Below, in pieces: positions 43,051-54,940 of a stretch of 64,000 bases of DNA. Below the pieces are notes generated by a model. It saw only the letters and a program-made list of their open reading frames with translations. It had not been told where the DNA came from and did not search any database. Each line of letters starts with the position of its first letter. Positions within the stretch are counted from its first letter, which is position 1. Origin of the DNA: Lanius collurio (Eukaryota > Chordata > Aves > Passeriformes > Laniidae). The position numbers were made by a program, and so were the translations under genes. The DNA lies in NCBI GenBank assembly GCA_020086605.1, contig JACBWW010000016.1, positions 16,343,512 to 16,407,511 on the forward strand. The letters are read 5' to 3'.

Positions 43051-45108
43051 GGTTCTCAAGAACAGCACTTCATGTAGACAAGCCTTTATGCTCAAATTGA
43101 CCCCCACTCACCCTCATGCACAGATCATCTCCAAAACTCTGGGCAGGGAGATGGACTGGGGTGTACAACCCCTCTTCTGCTCTCCCTGGAGCTTCTGCTT
43201 CACCATGTGGTGCCATTCAGGACATAAAGTGCAGAAAGGCTTCCCCCCACCCAGGGGTACAAACAAACCCAAAACTGGGCTGTAGGCAAGAAGTGATGTA
43301 GGTGTGAGCAGTGAGAGGTAAGGAGGCACTTGGAAGGTGGACATCATGACAGTGCCACTACAGACATTGCTCTGGACAATCTATTTGTCTCCAGAAAATG
43401 TAGCAACAGGAAGGTTACTCGCTCTTCTCCTCCTTTGCTTGCAGCAACTGGAGCCTTGGTCCAGACTCAGCTCCTCTTGGAGTTTTCCTTGCACAGATTC
43501 AGCATTGGGTACTGAGATTTGAGTCCCTCAACCAGTCTGGGAGATGAACTCATTTCAGGGTCTCTCTGTGAGAGCCTCCTTTCCCCTCCATATGCACACG
43601 AGTGGCCCCTTATCATGAGCTGTGATCCAGGGCTCCTGGCTTCAAGCAGGAGGCTTCCCAGGGCAGAACCAGGCAGTGTTTTGCACCAGGTCTGTGTGAG
43701 AAAAGGCTGTATCATCAGCTTGCTGGTGGTTGCTCACTCATTGAGCCTAAGTGGATGTAGCCCACAGCAGGTGCAAAGAGGGATCCACCTCTGCAGAGCA
43801 GTGGCCCTGCCACTGGGGATGAGGTGAGCGTCTGTTCACTGCCCTAAAGGAGGCTGCAGGAGCACAAGATGAGATGCTACCTTTCACATCCACAGGGCTC
43901 TCACATCCACTAAGACCAGGCATGGACATGGAAAGGGTGACAGGGCAGAAGGTGGCACACAGGTGAGGGGTTTCAGTCAACCCTGAAACCATTCTTGTGA
44001 CTCCCAGCATCTCCAAACTTATGGCCAGTGCTGACAGCAAGCCAGAGCTTTAATGAAAAGCTTTCATGTGTTGGGATTCATTAGAGGGAACGCATCAAAC
44101 AGCAAGTAAGAGCCCGGATGTTGCCAACTGAGTCCTGCCGAAAGGAGATCCTACAGGTGAGGCAGCCTGGGATGGCAGGAGACCTTCATGCTGGGGGGCA
44201 GGCAGGTGAGGTCCCATCACTTTCCAGCAGACAAGGCCAGTGCATAGCACCAAAGCTGGGAATGAGTGTGGGAAGAGTGCAGGGAGGGGGCTGGCAGTGA
44301 GCACTCCTCCCCCAGCTCCCCAAGGTTAGTCTGTTCACAAAGCCTTCAACCCATCATGTCTGGCTGGGCTCAGCAATTCAGACTCCAGGAGTGACACCCA
44401 GTTCTGTCACCCAAAAGAGGAGCTAAGCTCCTTCCAGCCTTGCCCTCCCAGCCCATGCGAGCCCATCAGGAAGAGAGGGATGCAAGAGTGACAGCAAGAA
44501 AAAAGTGACTGCAGTGTGAGGTGTGGAGAGCAGAGCATCCATGCATGTCTACATGAGCCGTGCAGCTCCTCTAATGCTTTCATGGTGGAGTATGGTTGTT
44601 CCCAGCTGGCTTCACATGGAATGTGCTGCACCCTCGTTGCTGAGCTTGCAACCAGCATTTTCCTGGGTGCTGGTTTGCCATCAGCCAGCACCAATGGAGG
44701 CTGTAGCCACCTGGACCACCATGGAGCTATGCTGGACAAGCAGCAGCCCATGCAAGACCGCATCTCCTCACTGCTTCCCAGATGGGCAGGGGGCCACAGA
44801 GCTGCTGTGTGTGCAAGTACATGGGGAGTTCAGGGGGTTGGACATCTTTCCAGGGACCACATGGGCAGCCTGGGAACTGTGGAGGCCAAGGAAGGTGAGG
44901 CTTGAACTGTCCACCCCAGAGATGGCCACTGCCTGGCCCTGGGCAGGATGGACCACGCTGTAAACAGGACAAGGCTTGTAAACAGGGCTCCAGCTGGGAT
45001 AAATTTAGCCCTTTGGGGTTGCAGCCCTGGCGCAGCAGGACACGGTGTCAGGGTATTGTCGAGAGGAGAGAGGGAGAAAGAAGCTGAATAAACAAACACA
45101 GCTTGTCC
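43051..45108. other. Noncoding, no gene seen
   Basis: Two kilobases of G+C-balanced sequence. Overlapping plus frames of about 129 and 146 codons at 44516-44963 and minus frames over the same bases cancel each other as evidence. No domain is seen. Confidence 0.55.
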
Positions 45109-45120
45109 TTTTTTTTTTTT
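45109..45120 (+). repeat. Poly(T), 12 bp
   Basis: Simple homopolymer with no retroposon body next to it. Confidence 0.85.
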
Positions 45121-45544
45121 GTCCCAGCGTTGTTGTTTCAGCCGGACAATTGCCCTGCAGATTGAGGGAACAGGCTGGAGTTCAAGTGAATTTGGCTTCC
45201 AGTGCCTCCCTTTTCACATTATGTTTTCATATGAGAATGTGTCTTGGCATATATGAGGAGAGTGTCCATAACTGCGTATGTGGGTAACTCCATGGATGCT
45301 CTGCACACATCTTTGGGCTGGCCCACAGGGATAGGGGCTGCTTTGCATCCCAGGTGAGGCTGAGCAAGTTGGCATTGTCTCTTATGCAGGACTTGGCTTT
45401 CTCCTTATGCACCAGACTAGCACTCATGGGTGTCCAGGAGCACACATGCAAGGTATGTGCCTTTGTGGGTAGAGCAGCTCTGGAGGTGTCCCTCCACAGC
45501 AGAGGGACATTAGAGTTGAAAGTCTTTGCAGAAATCTAGAAACA
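45121..45544. other. Noncoding, no gene seen
   Basis: Ordinary sequence. Confidence 0.5.
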
Positions 45545-45606
45545 GAGATCAGGACTCGAGTTCCTTTCCTCTTTTTCTGTTGTAGGGTTTGGACAAGTCA
45601 TATTCC
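45545..45606 (+). repeat. Possible MIR-like SINE fragment (left part)
   Basis: AGGACTCGAGTTCC, then after a T/C-rich gap TTTGGACAAGTCATATTCCC, is a loose match to the tRNA-related left part of MIR (GGGTTCGAATCCC ... CTTGGGCAAGTTACTTAACC). The retained TCGAGTTC box B-like word supports it weakly. Confidence 0.3.
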
Positions 45607-46959
45607 CTTGACAAAATCATCTATGATCTCAGGGGCAAAGGGCATGGATCTTCTCTTTCAGTACTGCTGTGTGAGGACCCAAGTCTTTTTCTAAAGGCCG
45701 TGTTTAGAGGCAGCCTAACTTTCACATCCTAATTTTATTTTTCTCACATCTTTCTCTGACACACATATACACACGCATACTTCTATTGGAAAAACGATTT
45801 TAATACCCATGGCACATTGTCCTGGTGTGATATAAAATCCAATGACATGTGGCATTTGGAAAAGGTCACTTCCCCCATCAGGATTCATTATCCTACCTCA
45901 GCCTGGAAAGCCATGGGGTTGCCCCCTCCTCTGCGGACCCCTTGCCCCCTCCCCAGCTACAGGAGGTGAGTAGAGAGAGGGGATGAGGCATTGGGTGGCC
46001 ATGCCATGGGCCTTGGCAGCGTCAGGCAGTTTCTGCAGCGAGGGCACTTATTTCTCATTTGATGTCCCTGCCCTTCCTGGTGCCTTAATTTTCCTCCTGC
46101 CACAGAGCAAGAGGAGTTACAGGGATGTGCTGCTGGGAAGGCTCCGTGGGGTGCACAGGGCTGGGTTTGGCTTTTGCTTGCCTCCCCCTGCTCATTGCTC
46201 CCTGTCTGTTCGAGTCAGAGCCAGCACCTGTGGTGTCCTAACTCTGCATGGTTTCAGAAGGGAAACACTCCTCTTCCCTGTTTCACTTGTCCAGATTTTT
46301 GGCTAGGTTGACTGGGAAGTGCCTGTCTGTGTTGGTGCTCACTGCCACCTAGACAGAACTGAGAAGAGAAAGTGGAGAGGATGTGGAAAGCCCAGCTCCT
46401 CACCAGCTTCCCCACCAACCATGGGGATGCTCGCAGCAGGGCAGGAGTGACAAGCTGTCCTGGGGTTCTTGCATGTTTTTGCCTTTCCTTGGATTAATTT
46501 CTGCTCAGTTTTTCCTAGGACCATCTTTGTCCACCTATGTCCAAGTCTATCCCCCTCCCCAAGCTGCTTGCAGCCCAACTCAGAGCTATTCCCTGGAAGT
46601 CAGAAGGGTGCAGGTCAAACTTGCTGTGGAGGCTGTCTAGAGGAGTTCTCAGGGATGCAGTCCCTGGCAGAGCAGAGCATGAGCTGTTCCATGGGAAAGG
46701 AACTGGAAGCAAGGACATTTCCACTTGTTCACTAACTACCTTGGGACACCTTGGCCAAGTCCTACCCCTGTTCCCCCCTTAAAAGGGAGGGGAGAGGTGA
46801 GGGTGGGTGCACTGAGCATGCAGTGGGCTCCAGGCTTAGTGGGAAGGGCAGGAGGTGGCAAAGGGGAGAAGGTTTTAATGGGGGAGAAGGATTATTTTTG
46901 CAGTGGGGAGTGGGGTTTAATGCTTGATGACTTCTCAGAGTGCTGAGGGTGATGGTGGC
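45607..46959. other. Noncoding, no gene seen
   Basis: Ordinary sequence. Confidence 0.55.
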
Positions 46960-47380
46960 TGGAGCCCCTTCCTACCACATCAACACCAATGAGTTATGGG
47001 TACCCCAGCCTCTAATTATGCAGTCAGCCCCAAATAGGCTGTGTCTAATGAGGCTGACAGACTAATATCTCAAGAGCCCTTAATGTGTTATCATCTCTTG
47101 CTGTATGACCTCATATTTATAACTGCTCTGGTGGGAGGTTGAGAAATGTCCTTCTCTTCCCCCAGCCCCCTCCCCAACTTTCCCCCCCTCAAAGCAGCAG
47201 CTCTTCAGCCTCATCTGTTAGGATCAGGAGGAGAGAGGCGACTTCTCTCCATCCATCATCAGAGGAGTTTGCACTATTAGATGATTAAAGACATTTTTTA
47301 TAATATTTGGAAGAGGCTTTGAAATGTCTCTCAAACAGTGTGATTAATGCCTGCTTAACCCTTACCTGGCCAGGATGGCG
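46960..47380. promoter_or_regulatory. Strong candidate CNE
   Basis: Left core: CTCTAATTATGCAGTC, CCCAAATAGGC, GTCTAATGAGGC, GACTAATATCTC, CCTTAATGTGTTATC, CTCATATTTATAAC. A pyrimidine-rich spacer at 47150-47210 follows, then a right core with GGATCAGG, CACTATTAGATGATTAAAGAC, TTTTTTATAATATTTGG and GTGATTAATGCCTGC. ATTA/TAAT cores are frequent in both halves, and only GGCGAC keeps a CpG. It reads as a bipartite homeodomain-rich enhancer. Confidence 0.48.
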
Positions 47381-47859
47381 TGGTGGGGAGGCAGGCCCAT
47401 CCCAGGGCAGGACTCCCCGGGCATCTCAGTGGTCACCCAGCCGTTGGGCACCCCAGGCCCTGACAAGGTGTGATTCATGAGCATGGGGCACCTGCAGGAA
47501 GCTCCAGCCTCCAGGCAGTTCCTAATACACCCGGGGACACTGTGGTTTCTGAGGCTGCAACGGTTGGAGCAGGAGGAAGCACTGTCTGCCCCCTCCCCAG
47601 CACTTACACAAAGAGGCCCCAGGGCTGTGCCAGTCCAGGTCTGCAAGCTGAACCATTCCACACTGAAGCTGTGGGTTTCAAGGAAGGGCAGCAAGAGGGA
47701 GTGGACCACCCTTGCCCATTCCCAGCTGGCCTGAGCTGGTGGAGTGGTTGCTTTCCTCATTTCCCTTTCTTTTTACTCTGTTGCTCCTGATGAAGTCTCT
47801 CCTAAAAAATCATTGACCTAGATGCTCCATTAGGATCCACCTTTAGGATATTGTGACCT
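47381..47859. other. Noncoding, no gene seen
   Basis: Ordinary sequence with overlapping frames on both strands. Confidence 0.55.
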
Positions 47860-48000
47860 TGCTCCGAGTTTGCCATAAAGACCCATGGGGCTGGTGGACA
47901 CGTTCACACTAAAATTGGTGTCAGCATTGTCTTGTATCTGCCAAAGACAAAATTACTCGTGTTTCCTGATGTTGGTTCCCATGGGGGAGTGGAGATTTGG
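47860..48000. other. Spacer with an isolated GCCATAAA
   Basis: GCCATAAA at 47872-47879 is an exact CDX/posterior-HOX type word after TTGCTCCGAGTTT. The rest is ordinary, so I do not call an element. Confidence 0.3.
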
Positions 48001-48420
48001 CCTCAGATGGGGGAAGTATGCCCACCTCCTTTGATCACAGGCACAATGTTTCATAATCTCAATTTCTTGTCAATTGATTGCCAGATAGAAGCGACAACCA
48101 AAGAGGGCCCCAGGCGTCTGCAACTGCCACTCATCGTATGATTTTAACTCTCCCCCTCTGTAAGTTTCATGATTTTCTTCTTCTTGTTGTTGTTATCTAA
48201 AGAAGTTTCCCCTCCCTCCCCTCCAAAAAGCCTCCTAGAAATTCCAGCACCCTTGTTGATTTGGTATTTGATGTATAAAAAGCTAAGAAGGGTTAATGCA
48301 TGATTAATAGGTGTTTTATTAAAATGGTTAATCTGTCATTATAGAGTCAAAAGGATCAATAGATTTCTTATAATCATGGCTTAAAATCATCCTTAGCACC
48401 AATGCTTATAGGCTTAAAAC
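48001..48420. promoter_or_regulatory. Strong candidate CNE with BRN3/POU4-like site
   Basis: ATGCATGATTAAT at 48296-48308 is close to the POU4 (BRN3) consensus and sits inside GGGTTAATGCATGATTAAT. Neighbouring words are TTTCATAATCTC, TTGTCAATTGATTGCC, AGAAGCGACAACC, CAGGCGTCTGC, CATCGTATGATTTT, GTATTTGATGTATAAAAAGC, GTTTTATTAAAATGG, TCATTATAGAGTC and TTCTTATAATCATGGC. Dense AT motifs with a few retained CpGs fit a developmental enhancer. A TTGTTGTTG stretch lies at 48184-48194. Confidence 0.5.
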
Positions 48421-51019
48421 CCTGGACAGGGCCTTTAGAGGACCTGGGGGTCTCCTTTTAACTCCTTCCAACTCTTGTCACCTATATGATGTGACTGTAT
48501 AGATGGAGAAAAGCCAACACAGGGCTGCACATTCTGTTATGGTTACCATCCACCTTATTATTGATGGGTATTAAAATAGTCACACCTGAGTGACAGAAAA
48601 GGGAAATGGAAAGTGGGAGAAACTGGGGATGCAACTGGATAAATGCTCTTTATTATAACAGTCAGCAGCACCTGAGTGGAGCAAGGCTGGGGCATGGCCC
48701 GGCTGTCTCCGATCCATTGGGTGCCTCTGCAAAGCAGCAAACGTTGGCCAAGCATCGCCCATCACAGCCTGGCTCCTTCTCTAAAGAGCACTGCCTCTAC
48801 ACTAGGGTGAGGTGGGGGGATTCCAGCTTTGCACAGAGGTGAAGCTGTGGGCCTGCTGTGAGGCAGTGGGGCAGTGGCCAGGGAGGACTTGCCCAATGCC
48901 ACCTGAGACACCTCAGCCTCAGGGGCTGCTTTTCTGGCAGCTGGATGATGGTGGGTCTGGTTGACCCAACCCTTTGGGATGCCTGTTCCAAGCTGCTGTT
49001 TGGTAACTCCAGTGACACCATGACAAATCCCAGAGATGCAGAGCTGCCGACCCCTGGCGCAAGGTCTCTGCAGGAGGAGATGCTGTTTAGACAGACTGAC
49101 ACGGGAGAATCTGAGCCAGCCCAGGCAGGGGGAGCAAAACCCCCCTCTGCCCCCTCACTGCCCAACACAGCATCCTCTCCTCCAGCAGAGGAGAGATCCA
49201 GAGGTCATGCAGGGGGTCTGTGGCGCAGCCTGGACAGCAGTGCAGAGTGCTGCAAGAGCAACTGGCACCGGCAAGTGTTTCCTGAGTGATTTTGGGAGCC
49301 TTGGCTGTGGATGTTGCTACACCACTCATGCAGTGGAGACCTAGAGCTTCTGCCTAGTGAGCAGAGCAGATATAGGTGTGCTGGGACCAGTCCTGGTGGC
49401 CTGAAACCCTTCCTTGTGCCTCCATTTCTCCCTCCCAGGTGCATTTGTGCCGCTATTGTGCAGCCTCTGGCAGTACAAGCCTGGTCAAGGTTGGAGACTC
49501 TCACTCACAGGCTGCTGGGAGCTGGTGCTCTCTCATGATTTGGCCATGCAGAGTTACTCTGCTGCAGCCTCCCCTCCCTCACTTCCTTGCCCTGCATAAG
49601 GGCTCAGCCCCACTCCCCACCAGCTCTGCTCCCTGCCCAGCCCCACAGCCCAGGCCAGCCAGCTGGATTCAAACCAAGATGAGAAAAAGGCAAGTTCACC
49701 CCATTACTTTCCATTTGTCTTCCCTGCCTGTCCTGCACTCAGGCTGGCTTCAACAACTCCTGCTTCTTAAGAAATCCCAAGTCTGCCCCATCCAGCTGGC
49801 AGGTGTGTGCCTGGCACAGGGATCTCAGCCTGCCGGAAGGATATAGATGCCTCCACCTCCCACCCCCACCAGTGCTCTGTGTGGGGTTGGGCAGAGATTT
49901 TCCAGACTCCCTGAGTCCAACTCTCTCCATCCCTGTCTCATTGCTATTTCTGGGCTATTATGTTCGACAGGGAGAATTTGTTTCTGTCCAGAGCAGATCC
50001 CCAGACAGTCTCAAACCTCTGAGGATTTATCGTCTTGAGCTTTTGTTTGTGGTTCTCCAGGACCCTCTGCCCCACAGCCAGGCTCAGATGTTTCTCTGTC
50101 TCCTCCATGGAGCCTGCTGGCCCCCAGGAGCACTGACCCTTCTCTTCCCCCATGGATGTCCAGGCATGCAGCTTTCCTACACCCTGGTCACACATCTGCA
50201 TGCAAAGGCTGCTGCTGGGGGCAAGATGCTGCAGTCACAGAAGCAGGGGACATGTATGTCCTGTCTACCAGGAATGAGATGGCTGTGGCCCTTTCTGGCT
50301 TTGCTTTCCAGGACTGCCAAGGGAGGTGGCCCAGGGCAGAGCACACTGGGCTCCCAGCACAGGAATCCCCTTCGATCATGTTCAGCCCACCCTGGGACTG
50401 ATGGGGAAAGCCTACACTTCTCCCCTTGCAGCCCCCAAATTACATCCCTTTTTGCCTCTCTGCTCCACAGCAGCTAAGCAGCTGGGAGAGCTGGGCACAA
50501 GCAAGGTGTGACCCCCCCCTTGCTTGTCTCAGGGGTCAGCAGGGACATACCCTTGTGTCTAGTACAGCTGAAACAGCAGCAGCTGCCTGTTCCGAGTGAC
50601 ACCACCGTGACAGTGGGGGCAGCTATTCATCTAAGCAGATGTTCAGCTGCCCCATGACCAGGGTGGGGAGCGTTTGGGGTCTCTCCCAACAAGTCCAGGT
50701 CTATTAGGACAGAGCTATTGACTGGCATAGTTAGCAATTGGGGTTGTGTTTCCAAATCACCACCACTGCTGTGTTAGATGGGACCCCACTTGTCGCCAGC
50801 TGCCCCGCTCACTCTCATCCTGTCCCAGAGACCGCTGTGTCAGTGACAGAGAGCTGCTCTGGAGGGCAGTGGGGTGTGACAGAGAAGGAAAGGGGCGCAG
50901 GGCTGGTCCACCAAAGCACCGCCCCTGCAGCCCCATCCCCTCCCTCGCTGCCCACATTCTTCTGCAGCAGCGCCAGGAAGGGGGGGGGACCAACCTTTGG
51001 CATGTTTATTGACACTCCC
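48421..51019. other. Long noncoding stretch, no gene seen
   Basis: The word CACCTGAGTG appears twice, near 48585 and 48669. The largest frame here (plus, 49803-50477, about 224 codons) is Leu/Ser/Pro/Cys-rich without domain features and is contradicted by minus frames over the same bases. A G9 run lies near 50982-50990. No gene. Confidence 0.5.
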
Positions 51020-51340
51020 TGAGTTCATACTGTGACTCTACAATCTTTCTGTGAGATTATTAAGAATTAATTGATCACTTTTATATTCCCCCCGATACCC
51101 GGTGCTGCTTTGCGACAGGCGGCAGGAGGAGGGAAGGGAGGTGGGAGGAGGGTGGGGTGTGTGTAAAAAACACACTGATAAATGTTAATTACTCTTTTAC
51201 AGCCCTTGTCAAATTCCAGAGCAAGTCGTAAATTCATTAAACTCTAACGGATTAAGCACATGCAGCTTATTTAGTCGCCATAAACAAGATCATTTGGATG
51301 TTGATTTTCCCCTTTTTATTGCTGCAGCAGAAAAGGGGAA
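51020..51340. promoter_or_regulatory. Strong candidate CNE
   Basis: GTGAGATTATTAAGAATTAATTGATCAC (within 51051-51078), then CpG-bearing CCCCGATACCCGGTGC and TTTGCGACAGGCGGC. The right core has CTGATAAATGTTAATTACTC, AAGTCGTAAATTCATTAAAC (TCGTAAA, HOX13-like), CTAACGGATTAAGC and TTAGTCGCCATAAACAAG with an exact GCCATAAA at 51277-51284. This is one of the most motif-dense blocks in the window. Confidence 0.52.
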
Positions 51341-52094
51341 AAAAATCAGATGAGGGAAGCAGTTGGTGGTTACGAGGGAGTCAGAAAAGTTTGGATTTAT
51401 TTCATATCTTGTTTCCTTGCTCTGTGGCAGCTCTTTGTAGTGTATCAGCCCTCGGGTTGTGCCTAGGCAGCGTCTTGCTGGGGAATCTGGCCATCCCAGG
51501 AACTGTGTCCATACCCCAAGCAGCATGGACAGCCCTGGGATGGAAGGTGTTCATTTCCTCTCCATGCTCCAGGCGATGCCTTCTTAGTGCTGAGGCTCTT
51601 AAAGACCCAAGCAAGACCCAGATCAGCAGAGATGGAATGCTTGAAGACTTTTCAGTGATGTTTTTGGTTGTGATGGCTGCTCTGCTCTCCATCATGCTGG
51701 GAGGTCTCCAAGGGTAGGTTGTCTCCAGCAAGGCTCATCCCGGCCTCTGGGGTGCAGGAGTCTGCCTTCAGCCGCTTTGCAAGGGATTGTGCAGGCCGAG
51801 TTAGCACAGAAGCAGCTCTGCTCATTCTGGGATGTTTCAGCTCATTTAATGCTATCCCCAAAGTGCTGACTGTGCCCAAGTGAGTGAGATGACCCCTATC
51901 AAACCCAGCCAAGAGAAAGAGGAGAGAGGGAAGGGAAGCCATGCTGTTGGGCAGGGACACAGTGCCTTTGGCTGCTCCGAACACAGGAATGTGGCCCAAG
52001 GTCTGCCAACCCGCCCGGTGAGCATGCCATCCTCTACTTGCTTGTGTTAATAATCTGGGCTGACCTCCTGAGCTGTGGGAGTGGTGGAAGGAGA
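51341..52094. other. Noncoding, no gene seen
   Basis: Ordinary sequence. Confidence 0.55.
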
Positions 52095-52180
52095 ATGAGA
52101 GGAGGGTCATGGAGATTAATTAATACTCAGGACTCTAATTATGAGTTTCTTCAACACTGGACTTCTAATGAGGAACAGGC
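52095..52180. promoter_or_regulatory. Small homeodomain-rich candidate element
   Basis: GAGATTAATTAATACTC at 52111-52127 and ACTCTAATTATGAG at 52132-52145 place several TAAT cores within 35 bp, followed by TTCTAATGAGG. It is short and has no retained CpG. Confidence 0.33.
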
Positions 52181-53164
52181 ACTGAGGCAGCCCTGAGTCC
52201 TGCTGCCCCCCAGCTGGCCCTGCTGAAACACCTCCTGCTGCCTTGCAGGAGTGGTTTTACTGGAAAGGGATAGCAATCAGCCCCTGGGCACCAGCATCTC
52301 CCACTGCAGCTCTGGGGCTCCAGGCTGTGTTGCCACACTGCTGCATAACTCTGTTCATGCCTTGAGCTGAGGTTGGAGACCTGCTGCCATCCTTAGCACA
52401 CCCAGCTCCCTGCCTTGGTCCAGTGGGACAAGAGCAGGAGGTGGCCTGGGGGACCAGAGGTGCTTGGTAGGTGACACAGCCAGACTCTATGCAGCGGAGG
52501 GTGCTCTGCAGGTCTGGTGCTGGCAGGAGCCGTGGCACTGCTGATTCTGTGGTGCTGGTCACCCATCTTCAGCAGTGCTGGTCCTGGGACACAGCTCTGC
52601 TTCTCCAGCATCTCCCAGCCTCCAGCAAGGCTGTGCTCGCCAGGAGCTGCAGGCAGCCGTGTGCTGCAGGCAGCAGAGGGAACTCTAAACACCTCACTGG
52701 AGCTTGCTGCCTGGCTGCTGCCAGAAAAATTTCGGGCTTTCGCTTCAGAGTCCTCGGCTGCTCTTCACCTAAAGAGGTGACCTGGGCACGGCAGGGATGG
52801 GCTGACTTCCTCCCACCACATCGTAACCCATCTCTGAAACGGGTACACACCCAAAAGGCTGAGCTGTGAGTATATGCCTAACTGCCCCAGCTCTGCTCCC
52901 TTCTCCATTTGCTTCTTGAGGGGCAGAGGGAAGGAGAGGAGCTGCCAAAGGGCTCAAATAGGACAGCAAGGAGCTGACAACCTTCAGAGCCCCATTCCCA
53001 GCAAGCATTTCCCTCCCTCGGCCTTCACAGCTAGTACAATGTCCACAGATAAGTGCCAGCAGAAGCATCCCTGCCTGTCAGATCCCTCCATGCTTTCCTG
53101 CTGTGTAGAGGTGCCCTCCAGAGATATCCCTGGGGTTCTGAGCGCAGGCGGGGCATCCAGGGGT
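52181..53164. other. Noncoding, no gene seen
   Basis: Ordinary sequence with overlapping frames. Confidence 0.55.
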
Positions 53165-53350
53165 TAACAGAAGGAGCATGTCCCATGCTAAGCAGTAGCT
53201 AACAGCCACCAGCTAATAACTTTATGGCTTCAAAGCAGGGCATTTATCATGCTGAAGTTTGTTTATGCACTAGTTACATGGCACATTATACCAGCACTGT
53301 GTTTGGCTGATAAATTCTCCGTGACAAGCGAGGCTACCAATGGGGACTCA
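53165..53350. promoter_or_regulatory. Candidate conserved noncoding element
   Basis: AGCTAATAACTTTATGGCTTC with exact TTTATGGC at 53221-53228, then GCATTTATCATGC, TTTGTTTATGCACTAG, ACATTATACC, GGCTGATAAATTCTCCGTG and CAAGCGAGG. About 160 bp of AT-rich words with two CpG sites. Confidence 0.4.
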
Positions 53351-53691
53351 CCAAGTCCAAAAGACCAGTAGCTTTTTCCTGAACTCTGCTTTCTGAGATA
53401 AGGGTGTTTTTTCCCTCTTTTGTTTTGCTGAGAGGAAAGAAAAAAATCAGACAACCTGTAAACTTGGGGGGAAAAAAAAAATGGAGACCTGTATTGGGTA
53501 AGTTGCCTGGTGCTGTGGTGCCCCAGTGGGGGTAGAGGAGAAGGTCCTGGTGAGGACCAGGTGAGCTGTGTTGGCAAGTGATGCTTATGGGCCTGTAGGC
53601 TCATTGGGCATATACTGAATGGGCACTGAAAGGCTCCGGATGTCTCCAGGAACAGCCTATCTCAGTCTTGTCTGCATTCGTGGAAGGTTTG
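53351..53691. other. Noncoding, no gene seen
   Basis: Includes an A10 run near 53471-53480. Ordinary sequence. Confidence 0.5.
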
Positions 53692-53705
53692 TTTTTTTTT
53701 TTTTT
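53692..53705 (+). repeat. Poly(T), 14 bp
   Basis: Simple homopolymer, with no retroposon body recognised. Confidence 0.85.
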
Positions 53706-53749
53706 GCAGAAGTATTAGAAGGCATTCTGGCAGCCCTCTGGTTCTGCAC

Positions 53750-53960
53750 AGTGTTTCTAAAATGAGCCATAATCGTAGCATTCGTCAGTATTTTGAGGTT
53801 GGGCACATGTGCGATTTGTTACAGCTTTGACACAGCTGCTGTGTTCCCCTGTACCCCTTGCTCTAGGTTCTACTGCTTTAATCCCACTAATAATAATGAC
53901 CTTCACATTTCTGGCTTGCTCTATCACAGGAGCCAAACCCACTTTGCAAACATTAACAAG
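53750..53960. promoter_or_regulatory. Weak candidate CNE
   Basis: GCCATAATCGTAGCATTCGTCAG near 53766, ACATGTGCGATTTG, then GCTTTAATCCCACTAATAATAATGACC. Three CpGs in AT context and a K50-type TAATCCC core (53879-53885). The minus frame over it has no domain. Confidence 0.33.
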
Positions 53961-54009
53961 CTCAGCCTCCCAACTCCCTGCAAACATGATCAGTCAGGAT
54001 TATTTTTCC

Positions 54010-54045
54010 TGCTGCAGTGGTGGGGAAACTGAGGCATAAAGCAAG
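54010..54045 (-). repeat. Possible short MIR-like fragment, minus orientation
   Basis: GGTGGGGAAACTGAGGCATAAAG at 54019-54041 matches the most conserved MIR segment in reverse orientation (GATGAGGAAACTGAGGCACAGAG). It is too short for certainty. Confidence 0.4.
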
Positions 54046-54764
54046 GAGCGTGCTGACCTGAGCCCCCCTCAGAGGGGCACCCTTTGCTTTAACCAGCAGA
54101 CGTCAACCTGCTCCAATTTTGACCAGCATAGACTTTCATAGGTCTCACCTCTGGAGCAAGGCCTGGGGCTGGTGGGATGCAGTGGGACAGATCCTGAGGC
54201 CAGGACCTGTGTCTGAAGTGCCACTGAGGGTTTGTGAGGCAGCAGCTGTTCCTCCTGCTGGGGAGTGGGACACGCACTTTAGGGGTTGTGCTGTGCCAGC
54301 TCATCCTGGCCTCTTCCTGCAGAGTCATGCCCACAGTGCTTGCCTCCCTGCCCTGCTGCAACAAGCAGAAAGCCCTCACCATGGTCCCGTGTCCAATGCC
54401 CAGGCAGTGGATATGCGGGTGCCCGGCTCCCTGCATGAAACGTGCTCTGATGTGCATCCATGGGGTCTGCCCAGGGAGGGCATTGTGGTGCGTTTACCTG
54501 TGCACACACACAGGTGTGTGTAAGCACGGACTGATGAGTGCACTGAGTACATCTCCAACTCCAGTGCTGTGTTAGCATCCATCCATGGCTGCCCATCCAC
54601 ATGGGCGTCCCCGGACATGTAGCCATCCCAGCCTGTGCATCTCCGGCTGTGTCCCTGTTGCATCTCCCGCTCTGTACCTGTGCTGTCGTGCGCGGCCGTG
54701 GATCTGCATCGGTGGCTGCGTGCAGTGGCCCCTGCAGGCTGTAAATACTGGCAGTGTGGCGGGG
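54046..54764. other. Noncoding, no gene seen
   Basis: G+C-rich ordinary sequence with CA/TG-rich patches around 54500-54530. No gene. Confidence 0.55.
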
Positions 54765-54940
54765 AGGTTGAGCGGTTTATGGCTCAAGGTCAGGCCCGTG
54801 AATCATAAAAAGGTGTCGGAAGGAGCATTAACTCCTAGCCTTCACTCGGTCTCTGTGTGGTTTCAGGCGGGGCCCCGAAGGCAGTGATTAAAGGGTGCAC
54901 CTTCCCCTTTCAGTTTTACGGTAAAAGGAAAGCAGTAAAT
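54765..54940. promoter_or_regulatory. Candidate CNE with imperfect hairpin
   Basis: GAGCGGTTTATGGCTC contains TTTATGGC at 54776-54783 between GAGC and GCTC arms. GTGAATCATAAAAAGG, GTGTCGGAAGG and GGAGCATTAACTCC follow. At 54907-54932 an inverted repeat with one-base centre (TTTTAC / GTAAAA at 54914-54919 and 54921-54926) extends imperfectly into CTTTC / GAAAG. CpGs are retained at several motifs. Confidence 0.38.

Noticed and set aside
48430..48480. Possible CR1 LINE 3' tail (TCCTTCCAACTC-like sequence)
   Set aside because: Only about 15 bases resemble CR1 and the usual terminal octamer repeats are absent.
49803..50477. 224-codon plus-strand open frame with hydrophobic stretches
   Set aside because: Hydrophobic runs are short and irregular, Cys/Pro/Ser-rich, with competing minus frames; not a credible membrane protein.
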